A stretch of 64,000 nucleotides of DNA from Myxococcales bacterium (GCA_947483555.1 CANKMW010000048.1:1-64000), one strand, 5' to 3'. Shown: positions 7,407 to 18,800, numbered from the stretch's first letter. The notes: a model not told the origin generated them from the letters alone. Numbers and translations: made by a program.

Positions 7407-10400
7407 TGGCCCGCCGGGCGCTGCGCTGGGCGCGCCGCGTCGTGCTCGCGGCCGTGACGCTGGCGCTGGTCGGTGGGATCGCGGCCGCGATCGCGCTCCA
7501 CACCGACTGGGGCCGCGACCGGGTGCGGGCCCAGCTCGAGGCCAAGCTGTGGCCGTACTTCCCGGCCGGGGCGCGGATCGGTCGGCTCGAGGGCAGCGTG
7601 CTGGGCGACTTCTCCCTGCATGACATCGAGCTGCGCGATCGGGAGGGTCGGCCGGCGGTCACGATCGCGCGGGTCGAGCTCAACATCGGGCTGACCGCGT
7701 GGCTCGACGACGAGGCCCGCCTCGAGTCGGTGATCGTCGAGGGCGTGGCGATCGAGCTGCACCAGCACGGCGGCGACCCGCCCAACCTCGCGACCATGTT
7801 CGAGCCCAACGCCGATCCGTTGACCTTCGAGGTCGTGATCGAGCGGCTGGTCGTGCGCGGCGCGGCGATCACGATCGAGCGCGACGGTCGCGTCGATCAC
7901 CTCGACGACGTCGGCCTCGAGGCCGAAGCGCGGGTGCAGCAGGACGGCGCGGTGCAGGCGCGGGCCGCCGTCGCGGCGCGCTGGCGCGTGCGGCGAGCGC
8001 CGGTGGCCATCAGCGGTCGGTTCGAGCTCGACCCCGACGGGGCCATCGCGGTGCCAGCGGCGAAGCTCGTGGTCGGTGGCGTGGCGATCGAGGCCACCGG
8101 CGTCGGCTACGGCGGCGCGGCCGGGGTGGCCGCCGTGCGCGGCGCGCTGCAGGTGGTGGCGCCCCCGGGGGCGCTCGCCGCGCTGGCGCCGGCGTGGATG
8201 CTGCCGCGCTTGCCTCTCGACCTGCACGTCGACGTGGCGCCGGCCGCGAACGACGCGGTCGCCATCCGGCTGCGCGGCACCGCCGGCGCGGCGACCCTCG
8301 TGGGCGCGGTGGTGGCGCGGCCGCTGGCGCCCCATCCCACCGTCGTCGGCTCGGTGATGGTCCACGGGCTCGACGGTCACGAGGTGGTGGCCGGGTTGCC
8401 GTCGTCCGCGATCGACGCCGCGGTCGTGGTCGCGCTGGCGCTCGATCCGTCTCGCCACCGGCTGGCGGCGCTGCGCGGCACGATCAGCGTGAGCGGTGCC
8501 GGCCGGGTCGACGCCGTACGCTTCGACCGCATCGGCGCGACCGCGGCGTTCGATGGCGGCGACGCGGCCGCGGTGATCGTCGACGCGCGCGGCGACGGCG
8601 ACACCTGGGTGCGCGCCGCCGGCACGGTGGTCGTGGTCGGCGATGCGGTCGTGGTGCGCGACGGCACGCTGATCGCGCACAGCGCCGCCCTCGACCGCGT
8701 GACGCCGGGACGGATCGCGATCGGCGGCGCCTTCGACGTCGACCTGACGCTGGACGGCCGCCTCGACGGTGCCGCCGCGCGGGTCGCGGTGCGCGGCACG
8801 ATCGCCGGCCGCCGCATGCGTCGCGACGACGTCCGGGTCGCCGCCCTCGACGTGCGCCTCGCGCTCGACGACGTCCCGACCCGGCCGGGCGGGACCGCGA
8901 CGCTGTCGATGCGGGGCGTCACCGTCGCTGACCTGGCCGTGCCCGACGTGGTAGCCTCCGCCCGCGGCCGCCTCGGCGGCGGCTACCACGTCAGCGCGCG
9001 CGCCGAGGATCCGGCGCTCGGCGTGGGCGGTAGCGTCGACGCCGAGGTCACGATCGGCGATCTGAGCTCCACCATCGCCGACGTCCGCCTCGGGCGCTAT
9101 GCGCTGCATGCCGGCGCCACCCGCCTCGCCGGCCGCGGCGGCCGCATCCTGATCACCCCCGACCGCGTCGCGGTGAGCGGCGTGGGCGGTCAGGTCGCCG
9201 GCGGCAGCCTCGCGGTCGATGCCTCGGTCTCGCTGGCGCGCCCCGGCGACGTGGCCGGCGAGGTCGCCATCACCGGCCTCGACCTGGCCCAGGTCCGCGG
9301 CCTGCCCGGCGTGCCGGCGCTGGGGCGCGGCACGGTCGATCTGCGCGCCGGCCTCGACCGTCGTCGCGCCCACCTCGAGCTGGCGGTGCGCGGCGCCGCG
9401 ATCGGCGAGCTCACCGTCGCGGTCGACCTCGCACCACCCCGCCGCCCGACCGAGCTGGCGTCGTGGACGGCGCTCGATCGCCGCGCGGTGCGCGGGCTGC
9501 GGATCGACGCCCGCGCCGTCGATCTGAACGCGCTCGGCGACACCTTCGCGATCACCACGCCGCTGGGCGGACGGATCGACGCGCTGGTGCAGCTCGGCGC
9601 GGCCGGCGGGCCGGCCGCCGGCGCCTCCGCCGAGCTTCACGGCCGCGGCCTGATCGCCGATGGGTTGCCGGCGCCGCTCGATCTCGACGTCGTCTTCGAC
9701 CTCGACCAGCCGGCGGTGACCAAGGTCGATCTGACCGCGGCGCTGCGCGGCATCGGCGCCGCGCGGGTGACGGCCGCGGTCCGGGTGCCGATCCACGTCT
9801 TCGACGTTGACGCCTGGCGTCGACTCGGCCTGGGCGCGGTCGAGGACGCCCGGCTCCGCATCGATGCGCTCACCATCGACGACGCCGTGGCCGCCAGCCT
9901 CGGTCTCGGCACCGTGCGCGGCGAGCTCACCGTCGACGCCACCGCGTCGCCGGGCCTGCGCGAGATCGAGGCGACCGTGGTGGCCCGCGACCTGCGCGCC
10001 GGGCCGCTGGTCGAGCCCATCGGCGTCTCGCTCCAGCTGGTCGCCGATGCCAGCGGCGCCCGCGCCACGGTCCGCGCCGGCCTCGGCGGCACCACCGTGG
10101 CCACGGCCGAGGTGTCGTCGCCGCTCGACGTGATCGCGGCGCTGCGCCGCGGGCTCGCACCCACCGCGCTGCCGGTGCGCGGTGCGGTCACGCTGCCCGA
10201 GACCGAGCTGGCGATGCTGGGCCGCGCCCTCGGGCTGGCGGCACCGCCGTCGGCCCGCATCCGCGGCGGCGCCACGGTCGAGGGCACCCTCGGTGCGCCG
10301 ACCGCCACCGTCGACCTCGTGCTCGAGCACCTCGGCGCGCGGCGCGGGCGGCGCGGCGGCCAGCCGCGCGGCGGCCTGCGCACGCTGACCGTCGGCGGCG

Positions 10401-11860
10401 CTTACGCCGCCGGTCAGGTCCACGTCGAGGTCCGCGGTCAGCAGGACGACGGCGGCGCGCTGGCGATCGACGCCGACGTCGAGCTGGCGCGATCGAGCGC
10501 GGCGCGGGCCTCGATCGTCGCCACCGGCCTCCAGCTGCGCCCGCTGGCCCGCCTGGCGCCCGACGCCCTGTTCGGCGTCTCCGGGGTGCTCGACGCCGAC
10601 CTGCGCCTGCGCGGCCTCGAGCCGGCCACCGCCAGCGTGCTCGGCCAGGTCCGGCTCACCAAGGGCACGCTGCCGATCCACGACGTGGTCGGCGTGCTCC
10701 GCGACACCGCGGTCACGCTCGACTTCGACCCCGGCCGTGTCCACGCCGCGATCAGCGGTGCGATCGAGACCGGCCGCCTCGAGGTGGTCGCCGACGCCGC
10801 GCTCGACGGCCTGCTACCACAGCGAGGCACGATCGACGCCACGGTTCGCGGTCTCGAGCTGATCACGTCGTCGGCGCCTCGCGTCGACGGGACGCTGCAC
10901 GCCGAGATCGGCCCAACGATGGCTTCGGGGCCCGGCTCCGGTCGCGTCAGCTGGTGGGGCCGCGCCGGCGATCACGTGACGATCGACGCCGCGCTGCGCG
11001 GCGCCACGGTCACCGCCCGGGCCTCGAAGGGCCGCGACCTCCACCCGTCGGGCCTGCCGCTCGACCTGGTGTTCGCCGACACCCGCCCCGGGGCGCCGGT
11101 GGCGGTGCCGCGCGCGGTCGCGGTCCGCAGCTTCGTCGGCGCCGCCCCCGACCAGCCGCTGGCGGAGATCGCCTTGCGCATCGAGCCGGTCACGGTGGTC
11201 ACGCCGATCCTCCGTGGCGAGGTCAGCGGTCAGCTCGCGGGCGCCATCGGCCTCGATGGCGCCACCGTCGAGGGCCGGCTCGAGGTGGCGCGCGGCGATG
11301 TCGTCTTGCTCGAGCGCCGCTACCGCCTGCGCCGGGCGGTGGTCACCTTCGACGGCTCGATCGATCCGTTGCTCGACGTCCAGCTCGAGCGCGACCTGCC
11401 CGAGCTCACGCTGCTCGCCAACGTCAGCGGCCGCGCCAGCGATCCTCGCCTGACGCTGTCGTCGGATCCGGCGACCTATACCGAGGGCCAGCTGCTGGCC
11501 TTCGCGCTCGCCGACAGCGCGTCGGCGCCCGGCAGCGAGACCAGCGACGCCGCCACCAACCTGCTCGCCGCCGTGGCGTCGCAGGCGATCGTCGGCGCCA
11601 TCGCGCCGCTGTTGCCGGTGCGCATCGACGTGATCGCCTACGAGCCGGCCAGCGCGACCAGCGGCCGCGCGTTCGTGTTCGGACGCTGGATCACGCGCAA
11701 GCTGCTGGTCCTGTACCGCAACCGCGCCGAGGCGCGGCCCGACCAGAACGTCAACGAGGCCGAGGCCGAGTACTGGCTCGATCAGCGGGTGCTGGTCGAA
11801 GGCGTCGCCGGCGATCGCGGCGTGCTCGGCCTCGACCTCTTGTGGACCCGGCGCTGGTGA
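7406..11860 (+). CDS. tamB: TamB/AsmA-like translocation and assembly module protein
   Basis: 1484 residues. An inner-membrane anchor (VVLAAVTLALVGGIAAAIAL, about 12-31) is followed by ARIGRLEGSVLGDFSLHDIEL, typical of TamB, then about 1000 residues of repetitive beta-strand groove, and a C-terminal DUF490 domain: LPELTLLANVSGRASDPRL, LSSDPATYTEGQLLAFAL, and a terminal strand region LLVLYRNRAEARPDQN. Length matches TamB (1250-1500). Start ATG overlaps the tamA stop. It should form a periplasm-spanning lipid conduit docking to the TamA POTRA domains. Confidence 0.9.
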   Translation: MARRALRWARRVVLAAVTLALVGGIAAAIALHTDWGRDRVRAQLEAKLWPYFPAGARIGRLEGSVLGDFSLHDIELRDREGRPAVTIARVELNIGLTAWLDDEARLESVIVEGVAIELHQHGGDPPNLATMFEPNADPLTFEVVIERLVVRGAAITIERDGRVDHLDDVGLEAEARVQQDGAVQARAAVAARWRVRRAPVAISGRFELDPDGAIAVPAAKLVVGGVAIEATGVGYGGAAGVAAVRGALQVVAPPGALAALAPAWMLPRLPLDLHVDVAPAANDAVAIRLRGTAGAATLVGAVVARPLAPHPTVVGSVMVHGLDGHEVVAGLPSSAIDAAVVVALALDPSRHRLAALRGTISVSGAGRVDAVRFDRIGATAAFDGGDAAAVIVDARGDGDTWVRAAGTVVVVGDAVVVRDGTLIAHSAALDRVTPGRIAIGGAFDVDLTLDGRLDGAAARVAVRGTIAGRRMRRDDVRVAALDVRLALDDVPTRPGGTATLSMRGVTVADLAVPDVVASARGRLGGGYHVSARAEDPALGVGGSVDAEVTIGDLSSTIADVRLGRYALHAGATRLAGRGGRILITPDRVAVSGVGGQVAGGSLAVDASVSLARPGDVAGEVAITGLDLAQVRGLPGVPALGRGTVDLRAGLDRRRAHLELAVRGAAIGELTVAVDLAPPRRPTELASWTALDRRAVRGLRIDARAVDLNALGDTFAITTPLGGRIDALVQLGAAGGPAAGASAELHGRGLIADGLPAPLDLDVVFDLDQPAVTKVDLTAALRGIGAARVTAAVRVPIHVFDVDAWRRLGLGAVEDARLRIDALTIDDAVAASLGLGTVRGELTVDATASPGLREIEATVVARDLRAGPLVEPIGVSLQLVADASGARATVRAGLGGTTVATAEVSSPLDVIAALRRGLAPTALPVRGAVTLPETELAMLGRALGLAAPPSARIRGGATVEGTLGAPTATVDLVLEHLGARRGRRGGQPRGGLRTLTVGGAYAAGQVHVEVRGQQDDGGALAIDADVELARSSAARASIVATGLQLRPLARLAPDALFGVSGVLDADLRLRGLEPATASVLGQVRLTKGTLPIHDVVGVLRDTAVTLDFDPGRVHAAISGAIETGRLEVVADAALDGLLPQRGTIDATVRGLELITSSAPRVDGTLHAEIGPTMASGPGSGRVSWWGRAGDHVTIDAALRGATVTARASKGRDLHPSGLPLDLVFADTRPGAPVAVPRAVAVRSFVGAAPDQPLAEIALRIEPVTVVTPILRGEVSGQLAGAIGLDGATVEGRLEVARGDVVLLERRYRLRRAVVTFDGSIDPLLDVQLERDLPELTLLANVSGRASDPRLTLSSDPATYTEGQLLAFALADSASAPGSETSDAATNLLAAVASQAIVGAIAPLLPVRIDVIAYEPASATSGRAFVFGRWITRKLLVLYRNRAEARPDQNVNEAEAEYWLDQRVLVEGVAGDRGVLGLDLLWTRRW

Positions 11861-11866
11861 GCGGTG

Positions 11867-11886
11867 GCGGCCGTCGCGCCGGCCGC
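11867..11886. terminator. Hairpin between convergent tamB and DUF4157 gene
   Basis: GCGGCCG (11867-11873), six-base loop, CGGCCGC (11880-11886). It lies in the 40-bp gap between two converging stop codons, so it could stop transcription from both sides. No T-run follows, so it may rely on Rho or act only as an mRNA end. Confidence 0.4.
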
Positions 11887-11900
11887 GGCCACGCTCCGCG

Positions 11901-14900
11901 TCAGCCGGGGAAGATCGTGCCGTTGATCTCGTACCACTGCTCGCGGTTGGGGCGGCGGTAGTCGAGGGTGGCGGGATCGATCCCGCCGTCCCGGGCGATC
12001 TTCTCGATCGACTTCACGGTCGCGTCCCACTCGGTGTAGCCCTCCTTGACCGCGTTGAGCTTCCGGGCCATCGCCCCGAGGTCGGGCTTGTCGAGCCAGT
12101 TGTCCTTCTTGGTCGAGTACTCGGTCTGCACCGCGGCGAACGTGCCGCGCTCACCCTTCTGGTTGCTCTGGGTCGACGCCACCAGGGGATGGAGCTGGGC
12201 GCGTACCGCGGCCAGCGCTTGCTTCTTCTCCTCCTCCGGCGTGAGCGTCGCCGGCGCCTCGGGGGCCGGCGCGTACAGATCCTCGTCGGAGATCGACTGC
12301 TGGGGATCGACCACCGGGTTGAAACACTGCGACTTGTCGGTGTCGACCCCATGGGCGAGTTGGGTGCTGGTCACGTTGTCGTGCTTCTGCTGCTGCTGGG
12401 CCCGGGCCCGCTTGCCGAGGTCGGTCTTGAGCCACGCCAGCTCGGACGACCGCTTCGACAGGCTGCGGTTCATCTCCATGCGGATGCCTTCGTCACGGAA
12501 CTCCTCGTGGTTGTCCTTGATCACCACCAGGAGGGCGGCGATCTGCGACCGGTAGAGGTCGATCTTCGCGTTCGCCTTGTCGATCCCGCCGTTGCCGACC
12601 GTGGCGGTGACGTCTCCGATCACCCCCGGCCCGGTGACGCTCTCATAGGTCGCGCGGTGGGCGGCCAGCGCCTTCGGCCAGTCCGCCCGCCGCCCGGTGG
12701 ACAGCGAGTGGACCAGGTTGTCCACGGTCTCCTTGCGGCCCGGCTTGCTGCTGTTCATGAACTCGGTCATCGCCTCGGCGATCCGCGCCTTGTCGCCCTT
12801 GGCGGCGCGGACCTTGGCGCGGGTGGCCATCCAGTCGTCCATCGAGGTGTCGAAGCAAGCCTTGACCCACCGCGACTCGTCGTCACCCTCGGCGGCCCGC
12901 CGCATGATGTCGACCTCCGCCTCGGTGATCTTGGTGTTGCTGACGTAGCGGACCTCGGTGTCCGTGTACGGCGTCGCCGATCCGGTGGCCAGGCCCAGCG
13001 CGGTCGCGCCGGTGTGCTCGGTGGCGTTCTTGTACAGCGTCGAGGCGCTGGCCGAGCTCACCTGCTCGGTCCTGGACAGGTTCATGTCGACGGTCTTGTT
13101 CTTGACGTCGACCGAGCCGGACAGCGCCTCGGTGTCGGTCCGGTTCCACACGCTGACCGGACCCGCGGTCAGGCCACCGCTGACGTTGTTGCTGCCCGAC
13201 AGATCTTCTCGGATCACCTGGCCGTTCTCGTCGCGGACCACGGTCTTGCTCTGGTCTCCGGACCACGCCATGCTGGCACCTGCGGGGCCGACCCCGGCGC
13301 TGCCACCGAAGCCCGAGCCGCTCGAGTCGCGCTCGCCCTTCTCGAGGAGCTTGCGTGAGTTGGCGGCCACGAACGCGTCGGCTTCCTCGACGGTGTCGAG
13401 CTTGTCGAGCTGGGCGACCAGGTTGGGATCGTTGGCCATCTCGAACTTGTAGACCCGACCACCGCCGTCCTTCTTCGAGAGCGTGGCGCCACCGTTGGCG
13501 AAGCCGCTCGACACCGTCGGCCCGCCGGTGACCGCGACGTCGGTCGAGACCTCGATCGACACCACCAGCGTCTGGGGATCGTTCAGCTTGGGCTGGAAGC
13601 CGTAGCGCACCTTGCGGTCGGTCGAGACCTTGGCGCTGACGCCGAGCGATCCCGCCGACGATGGTCCGGCGCCCGGGTTCTGGACCTTGCCGTCGACGCC
13701 AGCCGAGCCGCCCACGCCGGTCTCGCGCTGGAAGCCTTGCCCGTTCGCCGCCGCCGATCCGGGAGAGGCGCCGTCGAGCGCCGCGAGCAGCGCGGCGTCG
13801 CCCTGGTTCTTGAGGATCGAGACGTAGTGCAAGCCGGGGCGACTCGACTGGGTCCCACCCGCCGCGCTCGCGAACTCGGCCTTGTAGGCCTCGACGTCGG
13901 CCTCCTCGATCGGAAACTGGATGGTCCGGGTCTCGTTGCCGCGCACCTCGAGGGTGCCGCCGACGCTGGCGCTCTCCTTGCCCGCGTGGTCACGCTGGAG
14001 GCCGCCGGCCGTGCCCACCCCGCCCGACACAGAGAAGGTCAGGTTGGCCCAGTAGCGGCCGTCCTTGTCGCGCACGATCGCGAGCGTCACCTTGCCGTCG
14101 AGCTTGGGGGTCACCGACACGGTGGCCTTGGTGGTCGGCGCGCCGATGCTGTCCTTGGCCGGCGTCGAGACCTCCTGAGCGGTCGCGGTCCCCTTCATCC
14201 CGGCGTCGGCGCTGACCGAACCCTTGTCGGACGACAGCCCGCCGCTCGCCGAGCCACCGACGGAGGTGCCCGACTTGAGGTTGTTCTCTTCGTCGGCAGT
14301 GCCGCGGTCGTACTTCAGGCTCGCCTCGCCGCCGAGCCGGCCATCGCCGCGCTTCAACGCCGCCCCGGCGGTCATCTTGGTCAGCTTGCCATCGACGACC
14401 GTGGTGTCGTCCGCGGTGTGCGACACACCCTGCAGGCCGACCGTGGTCTTCGAAGACGCCGCATCGGTATGCGAGCCGCTGCCGTCCCTGACCGTGGTCG
14501 AGGTCGACTCGGACTTCGTGTACGAGCCTTCCTTGAGGTTCACCTCGGTGCCCTTCTTGGTGGTCGTCGTGGTGCCGACGCCGGCCGGCGTCTCGTGAGC
14601 CTCGACCGTGGTGGTCGAGCCCTTGTCGCCACCGCCGAGCAAGACCTTGACCGCGCTGATCGGTTGCGACGACGTGTAGACGGCCTTCGACGAGTTGGCA
14701 CGGTTGACCGCCTTTGCCTGGCTCTCGGGTTTCGGATCGTCGAGGAGCAGGAGATTCGAGGCCACCTGCTGGTTGCCGTCGGTGAACAGCTTGCGGTCGG
14801 CCTCGAGCTGCGCCTTGCGCTCGGCGCGGGTGGTGGCATCGACCTGGGGACCGAAGATCGATGACTGGTTGGGCGGGTGGGTGGGCATCGCCGCCAGCTC

Positions 14901-15692
14901 GGCGTCGATGCGCTTGACCTGCTCGAGGTTCTGGGTGCGCAGGGTCTCGTAGTACGTCCGCGCACCCTGCTTCGCGTCGGCGGTGGGCGGCTCGTGGACC
15001 TGCGAGTCGTCGTACGGATACATCGGTCGATACGGATCGACCTCGGTTCGCCCCTCGGCAGGTTCGGCCTTGCGCATGATCGCCCGAGCGATCCCGGCGC
15101 CGCCGTTCACCTGCGCCGGGCGTCCACTGACCATCGCGTCGGCGGCGCGGTCGGCTTCGAGCTCGGCCGAGTCGCCAGGTGCCGAGACCTCGAGCTTGTG
15201 CTGTCGGTGGGCAGCGCCGCTGGCCTGCTGCTGGGTGTGCGCGACCTCGTGGGCGATCAGGTGCATGCCGAACGGGTCGTCGGGCTGGTACTGGCCGCTG
15301 TTGAAGTGAATGTCGTTGCCGACCGCGTAGGCCCGCGCGCCGACCGCCCGCGATGCTTCCACCGAAGCGTCGCTGGTGTGGACCCGCACCGCCGACAGAT
15401 CGGCGCCGAGCGACGACTCGAAGCGGTCGCGCAGCGCGCCGGGCAGCGGCGAGCCGTTGCCGCCGTCGGCGCGGTCGACGGCGGCGCCGGCGTGCTCGGC
15501 GACCCCGTTGCGGTCGCGATGACCGAACGTCGCGCCGAGCTCGCGAGCCGCCTCGGCGCTCTCGACCCGGAAGATGATGGGGCGGGGCGACAGGCTCTGG
15601 GTCATGCTGCGCTTGCCGGGGCTGCTGCCACCGTCTCGCTGCCACGGAAGCTCGAAGCCGAGGTCGTCTGCATCGCGCTGTAGCTTGGTCAT
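11901..15692 (-). CDS. DUF4157 (eCIS core) protein with long repetitive middle region
   Basis: 1263 residues. ATG 15692 is preceded by GGAGGG at 7-bp spacing; an upstream in-frame ATG lacks this. Residues 80-155 are a DUF4157 domain: LPGALRDRFESSLGADLSAV, RVHTSDAS, YAVGNDIHF and the metalloprotease-like HEVAHTQQQ at 148-156. DUF4157 proteins are often encoded with extracellular contractile injection systems or act as effector leaders. The rest is Gly/Ser/Thr-rich with many TTTTKKGTEVNLK and VSADAGMKGTAT-type strands, plus two similar beta blocks (SVTPKLDGKVTLAIVRDKDG and YGFQPKLNDPQTLVVSIEVS), and a helical C-terminus (about 1000-1263). No signal peptide and no known toxin motif. No sheath or baseplate genes lie in this window. 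Confidence 0.8.
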   Translation of the reverse strand: MTKLQRDADDLGFELPWQRDGGSSPGKRSMTQSLSPRPIIFRVESAEAARELGATFGHRDRNGVAEHAGAAVDRADGGNGSPLPGALRDRFESSLGADLSAVRVHTSDASVEASRAVGARAYAVGNDIHFNSGQYQPDDPFGMHLIAHEVAHTQQQASGAAHRQHKLEVSAPGDSAELEADRAADAMVSGRPAQVNGGAGIARAIMRKAEPAEGRTEVDPYRPMYPYDDSQVHEPPTADAKQGARTYYETLRTQNLEQVKRIDAELAAMPTHPPNQSSIFGPQVDATTRAERKAQLEADRKLFTDGNQQVASNLLLLDDPKPESQAKAVNRANSSKAVYTSSQPISAVKVLLGGGDKGSTTTVEAHETPAGVGTTTTTKKGTEVNLKEGSYTKSESTSTTVRDGSGSHTDAASSKTTVGLQGVSHTADDTTVVDGKLTKMTAGAALKRGDGRLGGEASLKYDRGTADEENNLKSGTSVGGSASGGLSSDKGSVSADAGMKGTATAQEVSTPAKDSIGAPTTKATVSVTPKLDGKVTLAIVRDKDGRYWANLTFSVSGGVGTAGGLQRDHAGKESASVGGTLEVRGNETRTIQFPIEEADVEAYKAEFASAAGGTQSSRPGLHYVSILKNQGDAALLAALDGASPGSAAANGQGFQRETGVGGSAGVDGKVQNPGAGPSSAGSLGVSAKVSTDRKVRYGFQPKLNDPQTLVVSIEVSTDVAVTGGPTVSSGFANGGATLSKKDGGGRVYKFEMANDPNLVAQLDKLDTVEEADAFVAANSRKLLEKGERDSSGSGFGGSAGVGPAGASMAWSGDQSKTVVRDENGQVIREDLSGSNNVSGGLTAGPVSVWNRTDTEALSGSVDVKNKTVDMNLSRTEQVSSASASTLYKNATEHTGATALGLATGSATPYTDTEVRYVSNTKITEAEVDIMRRAAEGDDESRWVKACFDTSMDDWMATRAKVRAAKGDKARIAEAMTEFMNSSKPGRKETVDNLVHSLSTGRRADWPKALAAHRATYESVTGPGVIGDVTATVGNGGIDKANAKIDLYRSQIAALLVVIKDNHEEFRDEGIRMEMNRSLSKRSSELAWLKTDLGKRARAQQQQKHDNVTSTQLAHGVDTDKSQCFNPVVDPQQSISDEDLYAPAPEAPATLTPEEEKKQALAAVRAQLHPLVASTQSNQKGERGTFAAVQTEYSTKKDNWLDKPDLGAMARKLNAVKEGYTEWDATVKSIEKIARDGGIDPATLDYRRPNREQWYEINGTIFPG

Positions 15693-15891
15693 CGTGCTGC
15701 CCTCCACGGCGTAGAGGCATGCCCCACAAGCCTGTGAGATCCCGGCGACCAAAAAGCGGGTGTCCCGATCGTCACGCCCGCGCTGTCACAGCGCCCCGTG
15801 GCAGCCGGTGGTCGGGTGTGACCGCTGCTCAACGATCGCACAGGGTTGCGCTACGCACGGGCTGGTCCCCCGGTTGCTGTAGGCGAGGGCG

Positions 15892-18800
15892 ATGCGAACC
15901 CATCACGCCCTCCTCCTCCTCCTCGCGGGTGCCTGCGCGGACGCCGGACCACCCGGCGCGGATCACGTCCCGTCGGACCCCGCCGAGGCGCAGCGCGCGC
16001 TCAGCGACTTCCTCGACGCGCTCGGCGAGCGCGGCGACGCGCCGTTCCCGACCGCCTGGCGTCAGGCCAGCGCGGCCGACTTCGCGCGCGCCGGCGCGCT
16101 CATCCACGCCATCGCTGGCGACACCTGGCTCGAGGATGTCGCCACCGCCGAGCCGGCGCAGCTCGACGCCGTCGAGGAGCTGGCGGCGGCCAGCGTCGGT
16201 CAGCTGCGCCTGGAGTGGAACGATGCCCGCGGCACGCCGGGCGCGATCCACGAGGTCGGCTTCGTGCGCCGCGGCGTCGAGCCGCGCGCGGTGTGGGACG
16301 CCTTCGCCGCCCAGCGCGGCGGCGCGCTCGCCGAGCTCTACGGCCTCGGCGCCGCCGACCAGCTCGTGGTCGCCGAGACCGTCGACGCCGGCGCCACGGC
16401 GATCGTGCGCCTCGAGCGCCGCTGGCACGGCTTCGTGGTCGACGGCCAGCTGCTCGACGCTCACGTGACCACCGCGACGTCGCCGCTCGGCGATGGCTAC
16501 CTGGCCGAGCTCACCGGCGCGCTCGACCGCGACCTCGGAGCTCGCCTGCCGGCCACGCCGCCATCGGCGTGGCTCGACGAGGACGACGCCCGCGCCCTCG
16601 CCGGCGACGGCGTGCTCACTGCCGAGCTGCGCATCGTGTGCGGCGCGGCGTGCCAGCCGCTGTGGATCGTGCGCGTCGAGGGCGGCCGCGAGCTCCTGAT
16701 CGACGCCGCCAGCGGCGACCTCGTCGCCGACGGCAGCTACTCGCATCACGGCACGCTCAAGGGCCCGAGCTACACCCCGGGCGCGGCGGCGGCGCCGGTG
16801 CCGGTCAAGCTGCGCGGCTCCGAGATCCGGACCGGCGGCGTCTACGTCGGCGGCACCAGCCTGGCCGACGGCAGCCATGCGCTCACCAGCTCGGCGGCGC
16901 ACACCGTCGACCTCGTCGGTCCGCGCCCGACCGGAACCTGGCCGCGGGGCCGCGTCGATCGCCGCCTCCTCGGCAGCTGGAACACGATCCAGAACAGCAC
17001 CCGGACCTGGACGCCTTCGACCGAGCCCAATCGCGACTTCACCACCGCCTGGGCCCGCGACGACGCCAAGTTCGAGCGTCACTCGGCGACGGTGTTCGGC
17101 TGGCTCAACTACTGGCAGCAGATGTTCTCCGGGCTGACCGTGCAGATCCCCGGCACCGCGTCGTACATGACCGAGAACGGCGGCGGCGGGTGCCAGACCG
17201 GTGTGCTGAGCACGGGTGCCCCCGGCTCGGGGCAGACCACGTGGGGCCAGCTCGGGTGCCGCCTGAACACCACCGACACGCTGCCGGCGCCGATCGGCAG
17301 CATGGCGCTGCTCGGCCACGAGTTCGGCGGCCATGTCGTCGGCATCTGCAACATGGTCGCCGGTGACTCGTGCACGCTGGTCAACCCGCAGAACGGGCCG
17401 CGCCCGTCGACTCCGGGCGCCTGGCGCAGCGGCGTGTGGGGCGCGTCGATCGAGAACCTGGCCAACCTGTACGGCACCGTGCTCACCCAGTTCCGCAACC
17501 CGGGTCAATCCGGGTTCGGCGGCTTCAACCTGCCGTACAGCGAGACCTGGAACTACGACGGCTACCAGTCGACGACCGACAGCCTCGGCACCATCGCGCA
17601 GGACTCGGCGGGGGTCATCGACTGCCTGGCCACCGGCGTGAGCTGTCCGTCGACCCACGCCTGCGTGATGTCGCCGCGGTCGCCGCATGGCAACGGCCGC
17701 GGCGTGTGCGCTCGCCGGTGCACCAGCAGCTGCGCCGGTGGCCTGTTCTGCACCGCGGCGGCGACGGCGTCCGAGGGACTCGGGGTGATCCCGTCGGTGA
17801 ACGTGTGCTGGGCCGACGACTACATGTCCAACTGGTTCACCACGGTCGGCAGCCGCCTGGCGCTCGACGCTGGCTGGGACAACACGCTGAAGTGGATGAC
17901 GCTCGCCGGCGCCGGCAACTCGGGCAACGGCCTGCGCGACTTCGTCGGTGGCACCGACAGCTGGTACACCACGCTGCTCAACCTGTCGATCGACGACGAT
18001 TACGAGATCACGCGCGCGGTGCGCTCGGCCGCCGGACCCACCGTCACCGCGGCGACGGCGTGGCGCGACGACTTCACCAACCGCTTCAGCCGCGCGGTGC
18101 CCATGACGGTGGTCGACGAGGTCGGAACCGAGATCGTGCTCGGCGGCGCCACGTCGGGATATCCGATCTTCAACGGCACGGATCCCGACCGCGTGCTGTT
18201 CCGCGGCGTCGCCGGCGCCCGCTACGAGATCAGCGCCGATCCGGTCGCCGGATCTCCGGTCGACCTGAACATCACGGTCCATCGCTGGGCTTCCGGCTTC
18301 ACCACCACCGCGACCACGGGCCACAACCTCACCGGGCCGGGCGAGAGGATCACCACCGACGCGCTGCCGGCGACCGACTGGTACCTGGTCACCTTCAGCA
18401 ACCGCATCTCCACCACGGGTGGATGGCGCGGCAAGCTGCGCCTGATCGCCGGCGCCGACGACTTCTCGGCCGCGCTCGCCGAGGCCTATCCGGTGGCCAG
18501 CGGCGTGCCGATCAGCGGCAAGCTCACCGCCGGCGACATCGACGCCTTCAAGATCTACGTCCCCAACACCACCGCCAACCTGTTCGTCACCACCGTGGCG
18601 TCGCCGGTGGTCCACGTCGAGATGTACGACCCCGACGGCGTCGCCAAGCCGGTCAACACCTGGGGCTTCTACAACCTGGTCCCCGCCGGCAAGGTCGGGT
18701 ACTGGACGTTCCGCATCAAGAACGCGACCACGACCACGGCCTACAGCGTGACCGCGACCCTGTCGTGCGCCACCGGCACCGCGCCCTGTGACGACCTGAG

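Noticed and set aside
7376..10744. Minus-strand reading frame of 1122 codons opposite tamB
   Set aside because: Arg/Asp/His/Gly-biased composition typical of the antisense of GC-rich genes, no motif, and fully covered by the well-supported tamB.
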